Assembly (NCBI GenBank): GCA_025612245.1
Contig: JAAXKQ010000001.1
Coordinates: forward strand, 1 to 64,000
DNA: 64,000 nucleotides
Direction of reading: 5' to 3'
Source of the DNA: Ignavibacteria bacterium
GTDB lineage: Bacteria; Bacteroidota; Ignavibacteria; Ignavibacteriales; SURF-24
Positions 1 through 10,074 of the stretch are shown here, piece after piece. The translations under genes were made by a program, and so were the position numbers. The first letter of the stretch is position 1; each line of letters starts with the position of its first letter. The notes under the pieces are model-generated. The model saw only the letters and a program-made list of their open reading frames with translations, searched no databases and was not told the origin of the DNA.

Positions 1-55
1 ACAACACGGACCTCTTCGATAAAGAGACTATTGAAAGGATGTTCAGGCACTATGA
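1..55 (+). repeat. Left-edge copy of a block also found in NRPS gene 5
   Basis: Bases 1–55 are identical to 29086–29140, the end of the second condensation domain of NRPS gene 5. The match stops at base 56 and must continue left beyond the window or begin near its edge. A related but diverged copy lies at about 14550–14610 in NRPS gene 3. Confidence 0.8.
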
Positions 56-3000
56 AAGGATATTAGAGGCGGTAGTATCCAATGTAGAAGTCAGGATCGA
101 AGACATCGGGCTCTTAAGTCCGGAAGAAGAAAGGGCGGTCATTGGGGCTCTGGGAAAAAGGGGCGCTCTTACAAAGGAGAACAAAGTCACTTCCTTGCTC
201 TTAAGTCGTGATGCAACCGAAGAGGTCCTGAAGATGTGGAACAGGCGTGAGGAAAAAGAACAGGACGGTCAGGTGAAGTTTTTCCACGGCATCTTTGAAG
301 AACAGGTACTTAAGAGCCCCCATAGGGTGGCAGTAGTTTCAGACCAGGAAAGCCTCTCATTTAGTGAGATCAACCGAAGGGCCAACCTCATTGCCCATTA
401 TCTGAAGAAAAAGGGGGTAGACAAAGAAGACGTAGTAGGTGTCCTTATAGGAAGGAAGACGGGTTTGATTACTTCAATTCTTGCCGTCATGAAGTCAGGT
501 GCAGGATACCTCCCCTTAGACCCGGTCTACCCGAAAGGGAGAATTGAATACATACTTAAGGATGCTGGTGTTAGATTCCTCATAACTGAGGAGCCTTTGA
601 GAGAGTGGTTCCGTGACTTTACCTTTGAGGTGATATGCATTGACAGCCTGTGGGATGAGATATCAAAGGGAAGTGACAGAAACCCTGAGGTTGAAGTATT
701 ACCCGAAAACACTGCATATGTGATCTATACCTCGGGCTCCACGGGTAAACCGAAGGGCTCAGTAATACAGCATTCAAGCCTTTCTAATTACTGCAGGATA
801 ATCGGCAATACATACTCCTCTTACTTCAGACCAACTTCCCAAAGAGTAGTTATGAATACGACCATAATGTTTGATGCATCCATAGCGCAGATGATTTTTA
901 TGCTCTATGGAAACACACTCTATATTCCTGACGAGGATATAAAACACGACAGCATTGCTTTAATGGAATACATTGTAAAAAATGGAATAAACATTCTGGA
1001 TTGTGTACCCACACAGCTGAAAGCATTCATTTCAGGCGGGCTTTTTAACAGAAGTGATTTTAAGCCCTCACTTGTAATTGCAGGCGGTGAGGCACTGGAT
1101 GAGGCACTTTGGAAAGAACTATGTATGGTAGATAAATGCGATTTCTTCAACTGCTATGGTCCTACCGAATGCACTGTAGATTCAGCAATCTGCCGCGTAG
1201 AGGATTATCCCGAAGGGCCGACAATTGGAAGACCTCCTATGAATGTGAAAATTTACATACTGGACAAACGCTTAAATCTCATACCCGTTGGAGCCGTGGG
1301 GGAATTGTGCATCGGAGGAGCACCCGTAGCAAGGGGATACCTGAACAGACCGGAACTGACGGCAGAGAAGTTCATCCCAGATGCATTCAGCGCTGGTGAG
1401 GGCTCAGCTGGTGAGGGCTCAAGGCTCTACAGGACGGGAGACCTGGCAAGGTATAAGCCTGACGGGACAATAGAGTTCATGGGAAGAAGTGACAACCAGG
1501 TAAAGCTAAGAGGCTTCAGGATTGAGCTCGGGGAGATCGAAGAGGTCTTAATGCAGCATGAAATGGTAAATAGTGCAGCCGTTATACTGAAGGAAAGAAA
1601 AGGCAGGAAGTACATTGCATCGTATGTTACATTAAGAGACACATCAACAGGCAGCTTGGATAAAGCACATTCAGATGAGATTCGTGAGTTCCTGAAAAAA
1701 CAGCTTCCGGAGTACATGATCCCGACCTCAATTATAATACTGAAGGAAATGCCTCTTCAGCCAAGCGGCAAGATTGACCGCAGGGCTCTTCCGGAGGAGG
1801 TGAAGGGAAGCACCCCCGAAGAGGAACTGGTGCCAAAGAGCGTCAAAGAGAAAATACTCCTTGAAGTCTGGAAAGAGGTACTTGGAGTAGAAAAAATATC
1901 TCTTAACGATAACTTCTTTGAAATTGGCGGAGACTCAATTCTGGCAATTCAGGTCGTGGCCAGGGCAAACCTGAAAGGATTGAAAATCCTGACAAAGCAG
2001 CTGTTTCAGTATCCCACAATTTATCAGCTGAGCCGTACGGCACAGGAAAATACGGCTGCGGGAAAAGAAGTGATTAAGGGAAAATATTTCCCGCTGACAC
2101 CAATTCAAAGGTGGTTCTTTGAGCAGGATTTCCCAGAACAGAACCACTATAATCAGTCCATACTTCTGGAAATAAATGGAAAAATAAAAATAAATGAGCT
2201 GAATGAGGCTTTCAGTTTCTTGATCGGTCATCATGACGCCTTCGGCCTCAGATTCAGCACACCGGGCAATGGGGATCCGGGCATGGCGCAGTATTACTCG
2301 GAAACCCCGGCTCAGGCAGAAGTGCAGGTTTTCAGCTTGAAGGAACTTGAAACTTCCAGGATTCCACCTGCAATCAGTGAAATTTCCACGAGCATCCAGT
2401 CGGAACTGAATATCAGAAAAGGCCCTCTAATTAGAATTGGATATTTTGACCTGGGAGAAAAAAGAAGTGCCAGGCTGCTCATCGCGGTACACCATTTAGT
2501 AATTGACGGCGTCTCATGGCGCATTTTACTCAGGGATTTGGAAACGCTGCTTTTGCAGTTAAGATCCGGTCAGGAATTAAAGCTTCCCGAAAAAATGGCT
2601 TCATACCAGGAATGGAGTACGAGGCTTCAGGAATATGCCGGAAATCCCGAGACACTGAAGGATTATGACTACTGGAAAGCCACCAGGAGAAAGCAGCCCC
2701 ATGAGCTGCCAAATGATTTTCAGGGAAATGAAAATCCGGAAGGCGATTGTGAGGCTCTGACCTCTTTTTACGACAGACAAAGAACCTGGCAGCTATTGAA
2801 TGAAATTAATTCGAAGTATCATACAAAAACCAGTGAGATCCTGCTTTCGGCACTGTTACTTGCATTTAAAGACTGGACCGGGAAAAACAGCATGCTACTT
2901 GACTTGGAGGGGCACGGGAGGGAAGACATAGGTAATGGCCTGGACGCCTCTGCCACTGTGGGCTGGTTTACCAGCGTTTATCCCGTTTACCTGGAAACCG

Positions 3001-3512
3001 GGAAAGCCGGCGACATAGGGCAGACAATTTGCATGGTAAAAGAGCAGCTAAGGAATGTTCCCCATAACGGCTTTACGTATCAGCTATTGAAAAATTCCAT
3101 TGAAGCGGAAATATCCCCTGAAAAGAACAGAGTACTCAAGCCCGGGGTAATATTTAACTACCTGGGGCAGTTTGACCAGTTAAAAAGCGTGAGCAGCATT
3201 TTTGAAATTGCGCCTGAAGACAAAGGAATTGAAAGGGGGCTAAAAAATGAGCGCTCTCATCTTCTTGAAATATCCGCCCTCATTGTAAACGGATGCCTGA
3301 ATGTGCAGTGGAATTACTCCAGGCGTTTCCATAAAAAAGAAACTATCCGGAGGCTTTCTGAAACCTTTCTTTTCTCAATTACGAAAATAATCGAGCACTG
3401 CATGTCAAGGGACAGCGTTACATATACGCCTTCGGACTTTCAGGACGTCAAGCTAAGGCCTGATGAGCTTAAAGACATATTATCGGAAATAAATGGAATT
3501 GGCGATGAATAG
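3..3512 (+). CDS. NRPS module 1: (C)-A-PCP-E, 5' end outside the window
   Basis: Nonribosomal peptide synthetase subunit that activates one amino acid, holds it on a carrier protein and epimerises it to the D form. The frame is open at base 3, upstream of the ATG at 39, and encodes the end of a condensation domain, so the true start lies left of the window. Counting from base 39: adenylation domain about residues 80–600 (TSGSTGKPKG near 230), PCP with GGDSI (Ser near 633), epimerisation domain about 680–1130 with HHLVIDGVSW near 818, EGHGRE and NYLGQF. The hand-read ten-residue code is DAADIGCVDK. It is closest to Gln/Glu codes such as DAQDLGVVDK, so a D-Gln/D-Glu-like residue is inferred. 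The C-terminal tail resembles the donor docking region that follows E domains. It overlaps the next gene by 8 bp. A 15-bp tandem duplication lies before the A8 region. Confidence 0.93.
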   Translation, partial: NTDLFDKETIERMFRHYERILEAVVSNVEVRIEDIGLLSPEEERAVIGALGKRGALTKENKVTSLLLSRDATEEVLKMWNRREEKEQDGQVKFFHGIFEEQVLKSPHRVAVVSDQESLSFSEINRRANLIAHYLKKKGVDKEDVVGVLIGRKTGLITSILAVMKSGAGYLPLDPVYPKGRIEYILKDAGVRFLITEEPLREWFRDFTFEVICIDSLWDEISKGSDRNPEVEVLPENTAYVIYTSGSTGKPKGSVIQHSSLSNYCRIIGNTYSSYFRPTSQRVVMNTTIMFDASIAQMIFMLYGNTLYIPDEDIKHDSIALMEYIVKNGINILDCVPTQLKAFISGGLFNRSDFKPSLVIAGGEALDEALWKELCMVDKCDFFNCYGPTECTVDSAICRVEDYPEGPTIGRPPMNVKIYILDKRLNLIPVGAVGELCIGGAPVARGYLNRPELTAEKFIPDAFSAGEGSAGEGSRLYRTGDLARYKPDGTIEFMGRSDNQVKLRGFRIELGEIEEVLMQHEMVNSAAVILKERKGRKYIASYVTLRDTSTGSLDKAHSDEIREFLKKQLPEYMIPTSIIILKEMPLQPSGKIDRRALPEEVKGSTPEEELVPKSVKEKILLEVWKEVLGVEKISLNDNFFEIGGDSILAIQVVARANLKGLKILTKQLFQYPTIYQLSRTAQENTAAGKEVIKGKYFPLTPIQRWFFEQDFPEQNHYNQSILLEINGKIKINELNEAFSFLIGHHDAFGLRFSTPGNGDPGMAQYYSETPAQAEVQVFSLKELETSRIPPAISEISTSIQSELNIRKGPLIRIGYFDLGEKRSARLLIAVHHLVIDGVSWRILLRDLETLLLQLRSGQELKLPEKMASYQEWSTRLQEYAGNPETLKDYDYWKATRRKQPHELPNDFQGNENPEGDCEALTSFYDRQRTWQLLNEINSKYHTKTSEILLSALLLAFKDWTGKNSMLLDLEGHGREDIGNGLDASATVGWFTSVYPVYLETGKAGDIGQTICMVKEQLRNVPHNGFTYQLLKNSIEAEISPEKNRVLKPGVIFNYLGQFDQLKSVSSIFEIAPEDKGIERGLKNERSHLLEISALIVNGCLNVQWNYSRRFHKKETIRRLSETFLFSITKIIEHCMSRDSVTYTPSDFQDVKLRPDELKDILSEINGIGDE
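1392..1421 (+). repeat. 15-bp perfect tandem duplication inside the adenylation domain
   Basis: The unit GCTGGTGAGGGCTCA occurs twice in direct succession (1392–1406 and 1407–1421). It adds five residues, giving AGEGSAGEGS just before RLYRTGD. The homologous stretch in NRPS gene 3 (15941–15956) has no such insertion. Confidence 0.9.
1413..1968 (+). repeat. 556-bp block shared with NRPS gene 3 (copy 1)
   Basis: This block covers the C-terminal subdomain of the adenylation domain and most of the carrier protein. It matches 15949–16504 at a constant offset of 14536 with only two mismatches found by eye (near 1460 and 1936). Flanking sequence diverges quickly on the right and more gradually on the left. 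This is the pattern of recent gene conversion or module duplication. Confidence 0.9.
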
Positions 3513-6500
3513 AAGTAACCAACAAAAAGAAATTGAGGCCATTTATCCCCTTACCTATCTTCAGGAGGGAATGCTGTACCACTGCATCTTTAATTCCGAC
3601 CCTGAATTATATTTTGAACAGACGACATGCCGCCTTGAGGGACCTTTTAACGTCGATGCATTCAGGGCCGCCTGGCAGGAGGTAATAAGGCGCCATGCAA
3701 TATTAAGAACATCTTTTCTCTGGAAAAATACCGAGCAGATGATGCAGGTAGCGTTTAAGAATGTTACGCTGCCTTTCAGGCTCCTGGACTGGGTTTCATT
3801 TTCACAGGAGGAGCAGCAAGCAAAACTAAAAGAACTTCTTGAGGAGGATAGAAAAAATGGGTTCAGGCTCGATTCCGCGCCCTTACTGAACATTACCGTA
3901 ATTAAACTCTCTGAAACGGACTTTCAGTTCATCTTTAATCATCATCACCTGATTATCGATGCATGGTCGCAGTCAATTCTCCTCAAAGAGCTGTTCCAGT
4001 TATATGAGGGATTCTGCCGCTCGGAAAATATACGATTAGAAATTCCAAGACCCTTCCGCGATTTCGTCATGTATCTCAGAAATAGAAAAGACCTGGAGAG
4101 TAAGGAATACTGGAGTAAATACCTGAAGGGTTTTCAGCATCCGGCATCTCTTCCATTTGAACGGAAAAATCCTTCTGGTGAGGGCACGTATAATCATGAA
4201 TTTACATTTCTGTCCGCGGAATTTACCGGCAGGCTGAATGAATTTGCGCGCAGCCAGTCTGTGACAGTAAGTACTGTAATTCAGTGTGCCTGGGCCCTGC
4301 TTTTGAGCCGTTACAATGAGGATGATGACATTGTCTTTGGCATGACTACAGCAGGAAGGCCGCCTGAATTTGAAAAAGTTGAGTCAATAATAGGACTGTT
4401 TATAAATACAATTCCTGTCAGGGTCCGGATTAGGAACACCGAAACACTTCTGGATCTTCTGCAAAGGCTCAATTCAGAACTACTGGAATCCAGGGAGCAT
4501 GAGCATTCGTCCCTGGTTCAGATCCATGCATCAAGTGAATTGCCGGGTGAGGTGCCGTTGTTCAGGAGCATTTTTGTCTTTGAAAATGTTCCGATCGAAA
4601 AAAAAATCACCGAGCAAATCGGCTCATTGAGAATAATGGATATCGGCACGAGCTCAAAGACAAATTATCCTCTGGTGCTGGTTGCAGTGCCGGGTGATAA
4701 AATTTCCGTTGGTTTTGCCTATGATGCAAATTTATTCAGCGCCGGGAATGTAAAGACGGTTTTAGTGCATCTTACAAATATACTCACCTCAATTATGCTG
4801 GCGCCTGAACAGAAGGTAAGGAATCTTTCCATCCTCAGTGAAAAAGAACAGCTGGCACTAATAGAAGGCTTGAACCCGGGTCCTCACTCTGCCTATAGAG
4901 TTAACCTCCTGCACGAAATGTTCGAGCGTCAGGCTGCAATTTGTCCGGCTAATCCTGCCGTGAGGTTTGAAGGTGTAAGCCTTAGCTACAAGGAACTTAA
5001 CGAAAGCTCCAACAGGCTGGCAAATTACCTGCTTGCAGAGGGCGTGCAGGAGGAAGATTATATCGCGTTATATACCGACAGATCCCCGGAGATGATAACA
5101 GGCATTTTGGGAATACTTAAATCCGGGGCTGCTTATGTCCCTGTTGATCCCGGTTACCCGGCAGAAAGGATAAGTTACATACTGAGGGATGCCGGGATAA
5201 GATTTGTGGTTACAAAAGAAGAACTGCTGAAGAAAATGGCGGAAGTCCCTGAAAACGCTATTTGTCTCGACAGAGATAAAGACTTGATTTCTGTTTTCAG
5301 CTCACTGAATCCGGGCAAAGATATCTCCTCAGAAAATGCGGCATACATAATTTATACTTCCGGGTCAACAGGAATGCCAAAAGGAGTAGTGGTTACGCAC
5401 TTTGGAACCCGTAACATGCTTGAGAGCATGAAGCATGGCTGGGGGATTAGTTCCGGGAGCAGAATAATGCAGTTTGCTTCCATAGGTTTCGATGCCTCAG
5501 TGCCTGAAATATTCCTTGCTCTTACAAGCGGGGCAGAGCTCTATATTGCTCCCAAGGAAACGGTTTCTTCCATAGAAAAAATTGCGGAATTTATTACTTC
5601 CAGCGGCATAAGCTTCGCTACAATGCCGCCATCCTTATTGTCTATCCTGCCGTGTGAAAGTATTCCTCATGATGTAACCATAGTTTCAGCCGGGGAGGCG
5701 TGCACATGGGATATAGCCCAAAAGTGGTCTGAAAGGATTAGGTTTATAAATGCGTACGGACCAACGGAGGTCACTGTATGCTGCTGCTATAATGAGTATA
5801 AAAATTCCGCAGCTAGGGATTCATCTTTAACTTTCCCCATTGGCAGGCCCTTTGAGAACATTAAATTGTATATACTGGACCGCTTCCAAAAGGCAGTTCC
5901 TCAGGGAATCCCCGGAGACCTGTACGTGTCCAGTCCCGGTCTGGCAAGAGGATATTTGAACAGGCCTGAATGGACGGCAGAAAGGTTTATCCCGGACCCC
6001 TTCTCCCGTGAGGCCGGCAGGCGGCTTTATAAAACTGGGGATATTGCAAAGTATCTTCCTGACGGGAACATTGAGTTCCTGGGAAGGATCGACGGCCAGG
6101 TTAAGATCAGGGGCTTCAGGATTGAGCTGCCGGAAATAGAGGCTGCCTTAATGAGCTGTAACAAAATCCGGAATGCTGTTGTACTGGTAAAAGAAAGGAA
6201 ATCCGCCGAGAAATACCTCGCGGCTTATCTGACTGCCTCAAGCGAGAATTCTATGAGCCTCATGGAAATCAGGCGTTGTCTTTCAGAAAAGCTTCCGGAT
6301 TATATGATACCATCAGAATATATTTTTGTGGATGCATTTCCCATTACATCAAATGGAAAGATAGATAAAGACAAGCTTCTAAAAATCAGCCCTGAAGAAA
6401 AGCCTCATGAAGATAATGGGAGTGCACTTACTCATCTGGAAGAGCTGCTTTGCATAATCTGGGCGGAAGTGCTTGAACTGCCGCACGTGGATATTAACGC

Positions 6501-9500
6501 CAACTTTTTCGACCTCGGGGGGCATTCACTTAAGGCTGCAAGAGTCATTTCACGCATAAGAAAGGCTTTGGGCGTAAACGTTTCATTAAAAGAACTCTTT
6601 AATAATCCAACCGTACACTTGCTTGCCGGGATAATCCAAAAAGGCACGTCTTTAGCTGAAGAGGATAATTCAGGAGGGCAAATAAGGAAATCTGAAAAGA
6701 GGGATAACGGGAATAAACAGTTCAGTCTGTCATTTTCTCAGCAAAGGCTTTGGTTCCTGGAGCAGATGTCACCGGAGGAAGGCGTTTTCAACCTTCCTCT
6801 GGCACTGCGCCTGAAAGGAAAGATAGACCATGAGGCCTTAAGGGCAAGCCTGTCTAAGATTATGGAACGACAGGAATCATTAAGAACTGTTTTCATAGCG
6901 GATAAGGGGCAGCCCTTTCAGATAATTAAGGAGGCGCGGGAGATAGATCTAAAGTATATGGATTTTTCGGGCATGGGAAAATCTGAAGCCGAAGAGGAGC
7001 TAAAGAAGATGGCTTCAGCAGAGCTCAGCATTAGGTTTAATCTCTCGGGTGATCTCTTAAGCAGGTTTACCCTCGTTAAAATAACGAATGATGAGCACGT
7101 TTTACTCGTAATAATGCACCATATTATAACAGACGGATGGTCGATGAGCATTTTTATCCGGGAACTGATCCATTTTTACGGGTCATTTAACGGCGGTCAG
7201 GCCATGCCATTAACCGAACTTCCTGTTCAGTATGCCGATTATGCCGAGTGGCAAAGGGGATGGTTTAGCGGACATGTGGCTGAAGAACAGTTTGAGTACT
7301 GGAAAAATGAGCTCTCAGGAATAAAACCCCTCCTGGAACTGCCGCTGGATTTCCCAAGGCCGCAGGTCCAGACTTTTAACGGCGGAGCTGAGAAGTTTTT
7401 TATCGGGAGGAGTTTAGAGGACAGGCTGCGTGAATTCTGCAGGAAAGAATCTGTTACGCCGTACATTGCGCTACTTTCGGCCTTCCAGATACTTCTAGCT
7501 CGCCTGTGTGACACCGAAGACGTTCTTGTGGGCTCTCCCGTAGCCAACAGGACGAGGCATGAGACAGAAAAGATTATCGGCTTCTTTGTCAATACGCTCG
7601 TCATGAGGGCAAATCTTAGCGGCAGCCCGGGCTTTCAGGACGTAACCAGGGCCAACAGAAAAAAGGTGCTGGCTGCCTTTGCGCACCAGGATCTGCCGTT
7701 TGAGCAGCTGGTGGAAAAACTTCAGCCCGAACGAAACCTGAGCTACTCACCCATATTCCAGGCGGCCTTCGTCTTCCAGAATTTTGCTTCCGCCATTTAT
7801 GAGCTGCCGGGCCTAAAGGCGGATTTGATGGAGCTTGAGAGTAATAGGACAGAATATGACATAACACTCACAATCTCGGAAGATTATAGCGGTGGACTTA
7901 CTGCCTACCTGGAATACAACAGGGACCTCTTTAAGAAAAGTACCGCGCTTAGAATGATAGGGCAGTTTAATACTCTTCTGGAAAACCTGCTGGAAAGCCC
8001 GGATAAGAGCATCTGGGAAGCCCGGATCATGAATCCCGAAGATTTTAGCCTCCTCATGAATAGCTCGATTTCTGAGAAGTACGCCATTCCGGAAGACTGC
8101 TGCGTAAACCATGTTTTTGAAAATGTTGCCCGGAAGCATTCCAGCCAGACTGCAGTTATATATTCCGGGATTCATTATTCGAAGGTTATTTCGCACGAAA
8201 TAACCTATAACGAGCTGAACATAAGGGCGAACCGCCTGGCAAATTACCTGAAGAGAAAGGGCCTTCGGCCTGAAGGCAATGTTGCCGTCTCACTACCAAG
8301 ATCCATTGACATGATTGTTGCCGTTATGGCGGTCTTAAAGTCGGGCGGAGTCTTCCTTCCACTGGATCCGGCCTATCCAAAGGAGAGGCTATATTTCATG
8401 CTGAAGGACTCGGGCACCGGATTTCTGGTTACAACAGGACAGATTGCAGAAGAGCAGTATCCGGAGTTTAATGGAACTCTAATTAAAACGGATAAAGAAG
8501 ATATCCTGATCCAGCAGGAGGATTCCGAAAATCCGGGAAGCGAAATATCCCCGGACAACCTGGCCTATATCATCTATACTTCCGGATCTACCGGAAGACC
8601 CAAAGGGGCAATGCTTTCTCACAAGGGGATGTGCAATCTTTCGAAGTTTCAGCGTGTATTTGAAATTGAAGAGAGTTCCAGAGTCCTGCAGTTCGCTTCA
8701 TCAAGTTTTGATGCCTTTATATGGGAGCTCATTATGGCCCTTTTAGGAGGGGCAAAGCTGTGCATAATTCCGCAGGAGGTGGCTTCTTCCGTAGATGACA
8801 TCGCAAAAATGATTCATGAGACAGGAATTACCGCCGTTACATTGCCCCCTTCAATACTATCCAGGCTGCCGGAGAAAAATGAATTGGGAGAAGACTTATT
8901 CTCCAGCCTCAGGACAATCATCGTTGCGGGAGAAAAAATTCCGGTTGAACTGGCAAATTACTGGTCCAGGCGTATTAAGTTCTTCAATGCATACGGGCCT
9001 ACGGAGGCAACCGTATGCGCCTCAGTGCATCACTGCTTAGAAAAATATGAACATATAGTCCCGATCGGGCGCGCGGTGCAAAACTATGAGCTCTACGTCC
9101 TGGACAAGCATATGAATCCCGTTTCAGTTGGAACTCCCGGGGAATTGTTCATAGGCGGAGCAGGTTTAAGCCGGGGTTATATAAATAATCCTGCACTTAC
9201 GGCTGAAAGATTTCTGCCGAATCCATTCAGTCCCATAAAAGGGGAACGCCTCTATAGGAGCGGGGATCAGGTAAGATATAATGAAAATGGAGTCCTGGAA
9301 TTCATTGGAAGAATTGATTGTCAGGTTAAGATTCATGGCCTCAGGATTGAAACGGGTGAAATCGAGGCTGTCATGCTTGAGCACCCGGGAATTCTGCAGG
9401 CTGCTGTAACAGTTTATGACGACAGTTCAACAGACGGCAGGCTTGTCGGTTACCTGGTTCCAAGGAACGGGGAGGACGTGTCAACTGACACCTTAAGAAA

Positions 9501-10008
9501 GTTCCTGAGGAAAAAGCTGCCTGAATATATGGTGCCGTCTATGATGATTCCCCTGGCTGAATTCCCCCTTACAAGGAGCGGGAAGATAGATTACAAGGCA
9601 CTGCCTTCAGCAGGTCTGGAAAGTGCGGGACGTAAGGCCAGATACGTTGAGCCCGGAAACGACATTGAAAGAAAGCTGGCTGAAATTGCCGGACAGCTTC
9701 TTAAGGTTGATAAGATCGGGATCTACGACAATTTCTTTGAAATGGGCGGGCATTCACTCCTCATTACACGCCTGATTTCCAGGATCAGGGATGAATTTGA
9801 GGTGGATATTCCGCTGCGTGCGATTTTCGAATATCCCGCAATTTCCGAAATTGCCCGGCTCATCTCCGGGCTGAAAGCAGAACGGACAAGTGGACGAGAA
9901 AAGGTGGAAAAAGCTTCCAGGGGAGAAGGAACAATTCTGGACCTCATAAGGGAAATTGAAAATTTGCCTGAAAGTGAGGCTCGGAATCTATTGGGCGAAA
10001 GTGAGTAG
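3505..10008 (+). CDS. NRPS modules 2 and 3: C-A-PCP-C-A-PCP
   Basis: Two-module synthetase. From ATG 3505: C1 residues 1–440 (HHLIIDAW), A1 about 469–960, PCP1 with GGHSL near 1005, C2 about 1073–1510 (HHIITDGWS near 1205), A2 about 1534–2030, PCP2 near 2084, short C-terminal tail. C1 opens with IYPLTYLQEGML, the start typical of condensation domains that accept a D-residue from an upstream epimerase; C2 is of the LCL type. Hand-read codes: A1 DAPTVAAVCK, one residue from a Tyr code I recall (DASTVAAVCK), so Tyr or another aromatic; A2 DAWTIAAVCK, a standard Phe code. An in-frame ATG at 3493 is possible, but 3505 has GGAA six bases upstream and overlaps the preceding stop. It should receive the D-aminoacyl chain from module 1. 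Confidence 0.95.
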   Translation: MNRSNQQKEIEAIYPLTYLQEGMLYHCIFNSDPELYFEQTTCRLEGPFNVDAFRAAWQEVIRRHAILRTSFLWKNTEQMMQVAFKNVTLPFRLLDWVSFSQEEQQAKLKELLEEDRKNGFRLDSAPLLNITVIKLSETDFQFIFNHHHLIIDAWSQSILLKELFQLYEGFCRSENIRLEIPRPFRDFVMYLRNRKDLESKEYWSKYLKGFQHPASLPFERKNPSGEGTYNHEFTFLSAEFTGRLNEFARSQSVTVSTVIQCAWALLLSRYNEDDDIVFGMTTAGRPPEFEKVESIIGLFINTIPVRVRIRNTETLLDLLQRLNSELLESREHEHSSLVQIHASSELPGEVPLFRSIFVFENVPIEKKITEQIGSLRIMDIGTSSKTNYPLVLVAVPGDKISVGFAYDANLFSAGNVKTVLVHLTNILTSIMLAPEQKVRNLSILSEKEQLALIEGLNPGPHSAYRVNLLHEMFERQAAICPANPAVRFEGVSLSYKELNESSNRLANYLLAEGVQEEDYIALYTDRSPEMITGILGILKSGAAYVPVDPGYPAERISYILRDAGIRFVVTKEELLKKMAEVPENAICLDRDKDLISVFSSLNPGKDISSENAAYIIYTSGSTGMPKGVVVTHFGTRNMLESMKHGWGISSGSRIMQFASIGFDASVPEIFLALTSGAELYIAPKETVSSIEKIAEFITSSGISFATMPPSLLSILPCESIPHDVTIVSAGEACTWDIAQKWSERIRFINAYGPTEVTVCCCYNEYKNSAARDSSLTFPIGRPFENIKLYILDRFQKAVPQGIPGDLYVSSPGLARGYLNRPEWTAERFIPDPFSREAGRRLYKTGDIAKYLPDGNIEFLGRIDGQVKIRGFRIELPEIEAALMSCNKIRNAVVLVKERKSAEKYLAAYLTASSENSMSLMEIRRCLSEKLPDYMIPSEYIFVDAFPITSNGKIDKDKLLKISPEEKPHEDNGSALTHLEELLCIIWAEVLELPHVDINANFFDLGGHSLKAARVISRIRKALGVNVSLKELFNNPTVHLLAGIIQKGTSLAEEDNSGGQIRKSEKRDNGNKQFSLSFSQQRLWFLEQMSPEEGVFNLPLALRLKGKIDHEALRASLSKIMERQESLRTVFIADKGQPFQIIKEAREIDLKYMDFSGMGKSEAEEELKKMASAELSIRFNLSGDLLSRFTLVKITNDEHVLLVIMHHIITDGWSMSIFIRELIHFYGSFNGGQAMPLTELPVQYADYAEWQRGWFSGHVAEEQFEYWKNELSGIKPLLELPLDFPRPQVQTFNGGAEKFFIGRSLEDRLREFCRKESVTPYIALLSAFQILLARLCDTEDVLVGSPVANRTRHETEKIIGFFVNTLVMRANLSGSPGFQDVTRANRKKVLAAFAHQDLPFEQLVEKLQPERNLSYSPIFQAAFVFQNFASAIYELPGLKADLMELESNRTEYDITLTISEDYSGGLTAYLEYNRDLFKKSTALRMIGQFNTLLENLLESPDKSIWEARIMNPEDFSLLMNSSISEKYAIPEDCCVNHVFENVARKHSSQTAVIYSGIHYSKVISHEITYNELNIRANRLANYLKRKGLRPEGNVAVSLPRSIDMIVAVMAVLKSGGVFLPLDPAYPKERLYFMLKDSGTGFLVTTGQIAEEQYPEFNGTLIKTDKEDILIQQEDSENPGSEISPDNLAYIIYTSGSTGRPKGAMLSHKGMCNLSKFQRVFEIEESSRVLQFASSSFDAFIWELIMALLGGAKLCIIPQEVASSVDDIAKMIHETGITAVTLPPSILSRLPEKNELGEDLFSSLRTIIVAGEKIPVELANYWSRRIKFFNAYGPTEATVCASVHHCLEKYEHIVPIGRAVQNYELYVLDKHMNPVSVGTPGELFIGGAGLSRGYINNPALTAERFLPNPFSPIKGERLYRSGDQVRYNENGVLEFIGRIDCQVKIHGLRIETGEIEAVMLEHPGILQAAVTVYDDSSTDGRLVGYLVPRNGEDVSTDTLRKFLRKKLPEYMVPSMMIPLAEFPLTRSGKIDYKALPSAGLESAGRKARYVEPGNDIERKLAEIAGQLLKVDKIGIYDNFFEMGGHSLLITRLISRIRDEFEVDIPLRAIFEYPAISEIARLISGLKAERTSGREKVEKASRGEGTILDLIREIENLPESEARNLLGESE

Positions 10009-10074
10009 AGTTCAGTCCCGGCAGAAAGAAGTACCACATTATCAGTTTAATGAACGTGAATGGAGAAAAGCTCT

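Noticed and set aside
527-9384. Many minus-strand open frames of 60–156 codons inside the NRPS genes
   Set aside because: They lie opposite strongly conserved NRPS domains, have no family features, and repeat wherever the A-domain sequence repeats. They are shadows of the sense gene.
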